From positions 1 to 9,551 of the forward strand of contig SLKF01000116.1 in the NCBI GenBank assembly GCA_007134725.1: a stretch of DNA of 9,551 bases. The letters are read 5' to 3'. The DNA comes from Clostridiales bacterium. Its GTDB lineage: Bacteria; Bacillota; Clostridia; Peptostreptococcales; T1SED10-28. Shown piece by piece: positions 6,033 to 9,551 of the stretch. The position numbers and the translations under genes are program-made. Within the stretch, counting starts at the first letter, position 1. Each line of letters starts with the position of its first letter. Below the pieces are notes generated by a model. The model searched no databases and was not told where the DNA came from. It saw only the letters and a list, made by a program, of their open reading frames with translations.

Positions 6033-6878
6033 ATGAAACGAGGACGGTACTATGAAAAACTGAATGCAGGGAGAGTAAAGTGCACCTTATGTCCCCATCA
6101 ATGCCCCATGGCTTTGGGAAAAACGGGGAAATGCGGGGTCCGGAAAAATGAAAAGGGGGAGTTGATCAGCCTTAACTATGGGGAAATCAGCGGTCTTCAT
6201 ATGGACCCTATAGAGAAAAAACCCATTCATTTTTATTTACAAGGTACCCAAACCCTTTCGGTGGGAAGTTTTGGCTGCAATTTTTCCTGTCCCTTTTGTC
6301 AGAATCATTTAATCGCTAAATCCATTCCTCCCACGACAAGGATGCGTCCCGAGGAGATTGTAGAGGAAGCCCTGCGTAGGGGCGCCCCTTCCATATCCTA
6401 CACCTATAATGAACCGACGGTTTTTTACGAAATGGTACTGGAAACCGCAATCCTTGCCAAGAAGAAAGGACTAAAGAATATTTTAGTGACAAATGGGTAT
6501 ATTGAGAATGAACCCATAAAAGAGTTAATTTCTTACATTGATGGTGCAAATATTGATTTAAAAGGGTTTAATGCCCAAGTATATCGGGAGGTTTTTGGAG
6601 GGGATCTGGAGATTGTTAAAGAGAATATCAAATATTTTCATCAAAACCTTCATTTAGAGGTTACGACCTTAGTCGTAACCGGTATTAATGACCAAAAAGA
6701 GGAACTGATCAGCCTTTTTCAGTGGCTGGCTTCCATCAGCCCGGATATTCCCTTGCACCTCAATCGTTATTATCCCAGTTATCAATATCATGAAGCACCT
6801 ACGGATATTGAGTTTTTGCTGGAGATGAAAGAGGAAGCAAAAAAAGTATTAAACAGCGTTCGTTGCGGCAACTTCTAA
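6033..6878 (+). CDS. amrS: AmmeMemoRadiSam system radical SAM enzyme
   Basis: This 281-residue radical SAM protein is related to pyruvate-formate-lyase-activating enzymes. The radical SAM cluster motif is GCNFSCPFCQN (81-91; C82, C86, C89). An N-terminal cysteine cluster, C17-x2-C20-x3-C24 and C34, may bind a second metal site. YTYNEPT (123-129) and LVTNGY (151-156) are typical of the AmrS group. In AmrS proteins as I recall them, a region following a GN(V) motif carries a TYCPxC-type cysteine pair; here the chain stops at SVRCGNF, so it appears to lack that tail. The start follows AGGTGAGG (6023-6030). The stop overlaps the ribosome binding site of the next gene. It sits in one operon with korAB and the other two family members. 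The reaction catalysed is not known to me. Confidence 0.88.
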   Translation: MKRGRYYEKLNAGRVKCTLCPHQCPMALGKTGKCGVRKNEKGELISLNYGEISGLHMDPIEKKPIHFYLQGTQTLSVGSFGCNFSCPFCQNHLIAKSIPPTTRMRPEEIVEEALRRGAPSISYTYNEPTVFYEMVLETAILAKKKGLKNILVTNGYIENEPIKELISYIDGANIDLKGFNAQVYREVFGGDLEIVKENIKYFHQNLHLEVTTLVVTGINDQKEELISLFQWLASISPDIPLHLNRYYPSYQYHEAPTDIEFLLEMKEEAKKVLNSVRCGNF

Positions 6879-6891
6879 AGGAGGAAAAATA

Positions 6892-7686
6892 ATGGGACAG
6901 ATACAAGGGATGTTCATCATGCCTCATCCCCCGATCCTAATTTCGGAACTTGGAAAGGGCAGAGAAAAAGAAGCGCAGAAAACCCTTCAGGGAATGGAAG
7001 GGATCATAAGAAAAATTAAAGCTATTCATCCCGATACCCTGGTGTTGATTACACCCCATGGAGAAGTCCATCAAAACCACCTTACATTTCTTGAAGGAGA
7101 AACCGTAACAGGAAACCTTGCGGAATTCGGCTATGGAAATATTGCCCTTACGAAAAAACTGGATACTGTTAATATTCAATACCTTAAGGATGGATTTAAA
7201 GCAGAAAATCTTCCGGGAGTGTTCATTGAAGGATCCTTGGATCATGGGGCCTTGGTTCCACTGTATTTTCTCGAAAAAGAAGTTGCAGAGGCGAAACTCA
7301 TCCATATTTCCATTGGAATGCTGGAGTTAAATGGACTATACGATTTGGGAATCAGAATAAAAGATCTATTAGAGGAAAGGGAAGGAACCTTTGCAGTTCT
7401 TGTCAGTGGCGATCTTTCCCACCGCTTGAAAGAGGAAGGACCTTACGGTTACGATCAAAGAGGGGTGGATTTTGATCTGCGCATAGTCAATGCCATTAAG
7501 CGTTGTAACGTGTTGGATATTATGAACATGCCCAAGGAGATCTACGGTCCTGCAGGGGAATGCGGACTCAGACCCATTGTTCTGGGTTTTGGAATGCTTG
7601 GGGAAGGGAAAATGACCTCTCAGGTACTATCCTATGAAGGTCCATTTGGTGTCGGTTATATGAATGCATGGGTTCAAAAAACCTAA
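6892..7686 (+). CDS. AmmeMemoRadiSam-associated LigB-type extradiol-dioxygenase-fold protein (MEMO-like)
   Basis: This 264-residue protein has the class III extradiol ring-cleavage dioxygenase (LigB) fold shared with MEMO1. Candidate metal or active-site residues are seen in MPHPPI (H12), TPHGE (H56), LDHGALVPLYF (H118), SGDLSHRL (D174, H177) and GECGLRP (E223, C224). No signal peptide or membrane segment is visible, so it is cytoplasmic. In many genomes this domain is fused to the N-terminus of the AMMECR1 domain; here it is a separate gene in a different frame from its AMMECR1 partner, 17 nt apart. The ribosome binding site AAAGGAGGA (6877-6885) overlaps the amrS stop codon. True dioxygenase activity is unproven and unlikely in an anaerobe. 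A role with AmrS and AMMECR1 is inferred from gene order. Confidence 0.83.
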   Translation: MGQIQGMFIMPHPPILISELGKGREKEAQKTLQGMEGIIRKIKAIHPDTLVLITPHGEVHQNHLTFLEGETVTGNLAEFGYGNIALTKKLDTVNIQYLKDGFKAENLPGVFIEGSLDHGALVPLYFLEKEVAEAKLIHISIGMLELNGLYDLGIRIKDLLEEREGTFAVLVSGDLSHRLKEEGPYGYDQRGVDFDLRIVNAIKRCNVLDIMNMPKEIYGPAGECGLRPIVLGFGMLGEGKMTSQVLSYEGPFGVGYMNAWVQKT

Positions 7687-7703
7687 TCAAAGGAGCGTAT
7701 GTT

Positions 7704-8246
7704 ATGAAACCGTCAAATCTTTATGCAAAGCTGGCCTTAAGAGCCATCGAAGAGAGGATTGAAAGTGGTCGGGCTTTGAAATTCGAGGAGTATAAAGAAG
7801 AAATTGATGATAATAAATGGATTCAAGAAGTGGAAGGCCTACGGGCCGGAGCCTTTGTATCCCTGTACAAAGAAGGGGAACTCCGTGGATGTATCGGTAC
7901 GGTAGAACCCTTGGAAAAGCATATAGGAGAAGAGATTATTAAAAATGCTATGGAGGCTGCCTTTTTTGACCCCCGTTTTCTTCCCGTGGAGAAGGAAGAG
8001 CTGGAACAACTTACGATCAGTGTGGATATCTTAAAGCAAAAAGAACCGGTAGAATCCATAAAAGAGCTGGATCCTCAGAAATATGGGGTCGTGGTGGAAC
8101 ATGAAGGAAGAAGAGGGTTGCTGCTACCGGATCTTGAAGGGGTGGACACCCCGGATAAACAGTTGGATATTGCTGCGAAGAAGGCGGGGATTATGGAAGG
8201 GGAAAAAATGAGCGTATATCGTTTCGAAGTTCTCCGTTATAAATAA
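7704..8246 (+). CDS. amrA: AMMECR1 domain protein (AmmeMemoRadiSam system protein A)
   Basis: This 180-residue protein has a single AMMECR1 domain. It carries the hallmark LRGCIGT (60-66), AAFFDPRFLPV (85-95), an LTISVDIL strand (103-110) and GLLLPDLEGVDT (138-149), followed by the C-terminal VYRFEV strand. The Cys in LRGCIG is the most conserved residue of the family and a plausible reactive site. ATG 7704 is chosen because AAAGGAG (7689-7695) lies 8 nt upstream. An in-frame ATG at 7668 would add 12 residues, overlap the end of the LigB-type gene and has no good ribosome binding site. It is the last gene before a terminator, so it probably ends the korA operon. Biochemical function is unknown. 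Confidence 0.88.
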   Translation: MKPSNLYAKLALRAIEERIESGRALKFEEYKEEIDDNKWIQEVEGLRAGAFVSLYKEGELRGCIGTVEPLEKHIGEEIIKNAMEAAFFDPRFLPVEKEELEQLTISVDILKQKEPVESIKELDPQKYGVVVEHEGRRGLLLPDLEGVDTPDKQLDIAAKKAGIMEGEKMSVYRFEVLRYK

Positions 8247-8294
8247 TGAATCATTGATAAATATCGGAGCTTCCGGAGTTTTAGGAAATTCCTT

Positions 8295-8321
8295 AAAAGC
8301 TTACCCTATGGTAGGCTTTTT
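8295..8321 (+). terminator. Intrinsic terminator of the korA-amrA operon
   Basis: AAAAGCTTACC (8295-8305) pairs with GGTAGGCTTTT (8310-8320), 11 pairs including one U-G, around the loop CTAT. The T run extends to 8321, then G and TTTT. It lies 48 nt after the amrA stop. The T-rich end overlaps the -35 of the next promoter. Confidence 0.85.
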
Positions 8322-8323
8322 GT

Positions 8324-8352
8324 TTTCCATATCTCCATGGCAATGATATAAT
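8324..8352 (+). promoter_or_regulatory. Promoter of the msrC-larB unit
   Basis: TTTCCA (8324-8329, four of six -35 matches) is separated by exactly 17 nt from a perfect -10 TATAAT (8347-8352). The -10 is also extended by TGA (8344-8346). Transcription should start near 8359, giving a leader of about 75 nt before msrC. Confidence 0.7.
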
Positions 8353-8432
8353 AAGTAAAAGAAAAATTTGCTAAGGGAGTTTGAAAATCCTATCAAATTA
8401 CCCATACCATATCCAATGAAAGGAAGATCATC

Positions 8433-8933
8433 ATGAGACGAATTGAAAAAATCGGTACCCGGGATCCGAAAGCGTTTTACGACCATGTCAACGGAAACCT
8501 TAAGGGCCTGATTGCCGAAGAAAAAGATTGGCTTGCCAATCTATCCAATGCTTCCGGGTTGCTGTATCTATTGATGGATCAGATTAATTGGGCAGGCTTT
8601 TATCTTTATAAGGACGATGAACTGATCCTTGGACCATTTCAAGGAAAGCCTGCCTGCACCCGTATCGAAATCGGTAGCGGGGTTTGCGGTGTCGCGGCGA
8701 ACACTTTTAAAACCCAAGTGGTGGAGGATGTTAATGCTTTTCCGGGACATATTGCCTGCGACCCGGATTCCCAATCGGAAATTGTGGTTCCTATGATTCG
8801 AGAAGGAAAGCTTTTAGGGGTGCTGGATATTGACAGTCCCATAAAAAAACGATTTAATCAGGTGGACCGTGAATATTTGGAAGCATTTGTAGAAATTTTA
8901 CTGAAACACACGGATATTCCCTTAAGTTATTAA
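8433..8933 (+). CDS. msrC: Free methionine-(R)-sulfoxide reductase (GAF-domain fRMsr)
   Basis: This 166-residue cytoplasmic GAF-domain enzyme reduces free L-methionine-(R)-sulfoxide, normally with thioredoxin. The diagnostic motifs are NWAGFYLY (52-59), LGPFQGKPACTRI (66-78), GVCGVAA (83-89), VEDVNAFPGHIACD (97-110) and SEIVVP (115-120). The three family cysteines are present: C75, C85 and C109. I expect C109 (in GHIAC) to be the catalytic one by comparison with the family. Length matches the usual 150-165 residues. AAAGGAAG (8419-8426) lies 6 nt before the start. It is the first gene after a new promoter, with larB 16 nt downstream, so the two are probably co-transcribed. No separate regulatory domain is seen. 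Confidence 0.92.
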   Translation: MRRIEKIGTRDPKAFYDHVNGNLKGLIAEEKDWLANLSNASGLLYLLMDQINWAGFYLYKDDELILGPFQGKPACTRIEIGSGVCGVAANTFKTQVVEDVNAFPGHIACDPDSQSEIVVPMIREGKLLGVLDIDSPIKKRFNQVDREYLEAFVEILLKHTDIPLSY

Positions 8934-8949
8934 ATAGGAGATGAAAAGG

Positions 8950-9551
8950 ATGAAGGAAAAAAATATTGAAAGAATCCTGGAAGAGGTAAAACTGGGATCC
9001 ATAGAAATAACCGAAGCCATGGAGCAATTAAAGGACCTTCCCTTTAAAGATTTAGGCTATGCAAAAGTTGACCAGCATCGGGAAATCCGAAACGGTTATC
9101 CCGAGGTCATCCTATGTCAGGGAAAAGAACTGGAGCATATTGTAGGGATTGTAAAACACATGCTGGGAAATGAAAACAATATCCTGTTAACCCGGGCTTC
9201 AAGAGGGATTTATGAAGCCCTCAATAAAGTTACAAAGGATCTTGAATATTATCCGGTTCCGGAAATTATTGTGGTGAAAAAACGAAAAATCGAAAAATCG
9301 GAATCCATCATTCTTGTGGCTACCGGAGGCACCGCAGATATTAAAGTTGCAGAGGAAGCGGCGCTGACTGCGGAAATTTTAGGAAATACGGTGGAACGCT
9401 TATATGATGTGGGAGTAGCCGGGATTCATCGATTACTGGGGCATACGGATAAACTGCAAAAGGCCAGTGTGATTATTGCTGTAGCCGGTATGGAGGGCGC
9501 ACTTCCCAGTGTAATCGGGGGCTTGGTGGATAAGCCGGTAATTGCGGTCCC
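8950..9551 (+). CDS. larB: LarB, nickel-pincer cofactor biosynthesis protein (3' truncated by window end)
   Basis: The frame is open from ATG 8950 to the window edge, giving 200 residues of a family that is usually about 250. LarB (PurE/AIR-carboxylase-like) carboxylates and hydrolyses nicotinic acid adenine dinucleotide to pyridinium-3,5-biscarboxylic acid mononucleotide, the first step of the nickel-pincer nucleotide cofactor of LarA-type racemases. Visible motifs: VDQHREIRNGYPEVI (40-54), the PurE-like ATGGTADIKVAEEAA (124-138), YDVGVAGIHRLL (152-163) and AGMEGALPSVIGGLV (179-193). The in-frame ATG at 8941 has AGGAG directly against it, whereas ATG 8950 has a workable spacing from AGGAGATG (8936-8943), so 8950 is preferred. 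larC would be expected just downstream. It sits in one unit with msrC. Confidence 0.93.
   Translation, partial: MKEKNIERILEEVKLGSIEITEAMEQLKDLPFKDLGYAKVDQHREIRNGYPEVILCQGKELEHIVGIVKHMLGNENNILLTRASRGIYEALNKVTKDLEYYPVPEIIVVKKRKIEKSESIILVATGGTADIKVAEEAALTAEILGNTVERLYDVGVAGIHRLLGHTDKLQKASVIIAVAGMEGALPSVIGGLVDKPVIAV

Noticed and set aside
7118..7330. Plus-strand 70-codon frame inside the LigB-type gene, and minus-strand frames opposite the other genes
   Set aside because: These are shadows of clearly recognised genes, with biased composition, no motifs and no ribosome binding sites.
7668..7703. Upstream ATG start for amrA
   Set aside because: It overlaps the preceding gene and lacks a well-placed SD, while ATG 7704 has AAAGGAG at 8-nt spacing.

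Overview
The window looks like chromosomal DNA of an anaerobic, moderately AT-rich Firmicute, most likely a member of the Clostridia. The evidence is strong purine-rich Shine-Dalgarno sites, U-tailed intrinsic terminators, a ferredoxin-dependent 2-oxoacid oxidoreductase, a radical-SAM enzyme operon and a nickel-pincer cofactor gene. I see no mobile element, CRISPR array, tRNA or rRNA. All complete protein genes are on the + strand.

Layout. (1) Positions 1-109 hold the last codons of an unidentified gene. It is followed by a bifunctional NAD(P)H-hydrate repair gene, nnr (144-1709). (2) Positions 1710-2338 contain no conventional protein gene but are far from empty. They hold a 12-bp hairpin, an 18-nt perfect palindrome, an extended -10 promoter, and then about 310 nt whose predicted 5' end pairs with its 3' end through nested 11-bp helices, closed by a strong intrinsic terminator. 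This is best read as a structured non-coding RNA gene that I cannot assign to a family. A 24-codon mini-ORF lies inside it. (3) A DegV/FakB-family fatty-acid-binding protein gene (2339-3220) has its own promoter and a UUCG terminator. (4) A likely five-gene operon (3409-8246) encodes a 2-oxoacid:ferredoxin oxidoreductase (gamma-alpha fusion plus beta) followed by an AmmeMemoRadiSam set: radical SAM enzyme, LigB-type extradiol-dioxygenase-fold protein and AMMECR1 protein. It ends in a terminator at 8295-8321. (5) A new promoter drives free methionine-(R)-sulfoxide reductase (msrC) and larB, which runs off the window end.

How the parts fit. Nnr repairs hydrated NAD(P)H, MsrC repairs oxidised free methionine, and KorAB supplies reduced ferredoxin or acyl-CoA. 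The AmmeMemoRadiSam proteins recur together in many genomes, but I know of no settled function for them. Their tight coupling to korAB suggests, without proving, that the radical SAM step draws on ferredoxin reduced by KorAB. The most promising unexplained element is the structured RNA locus at about 1891-2200.
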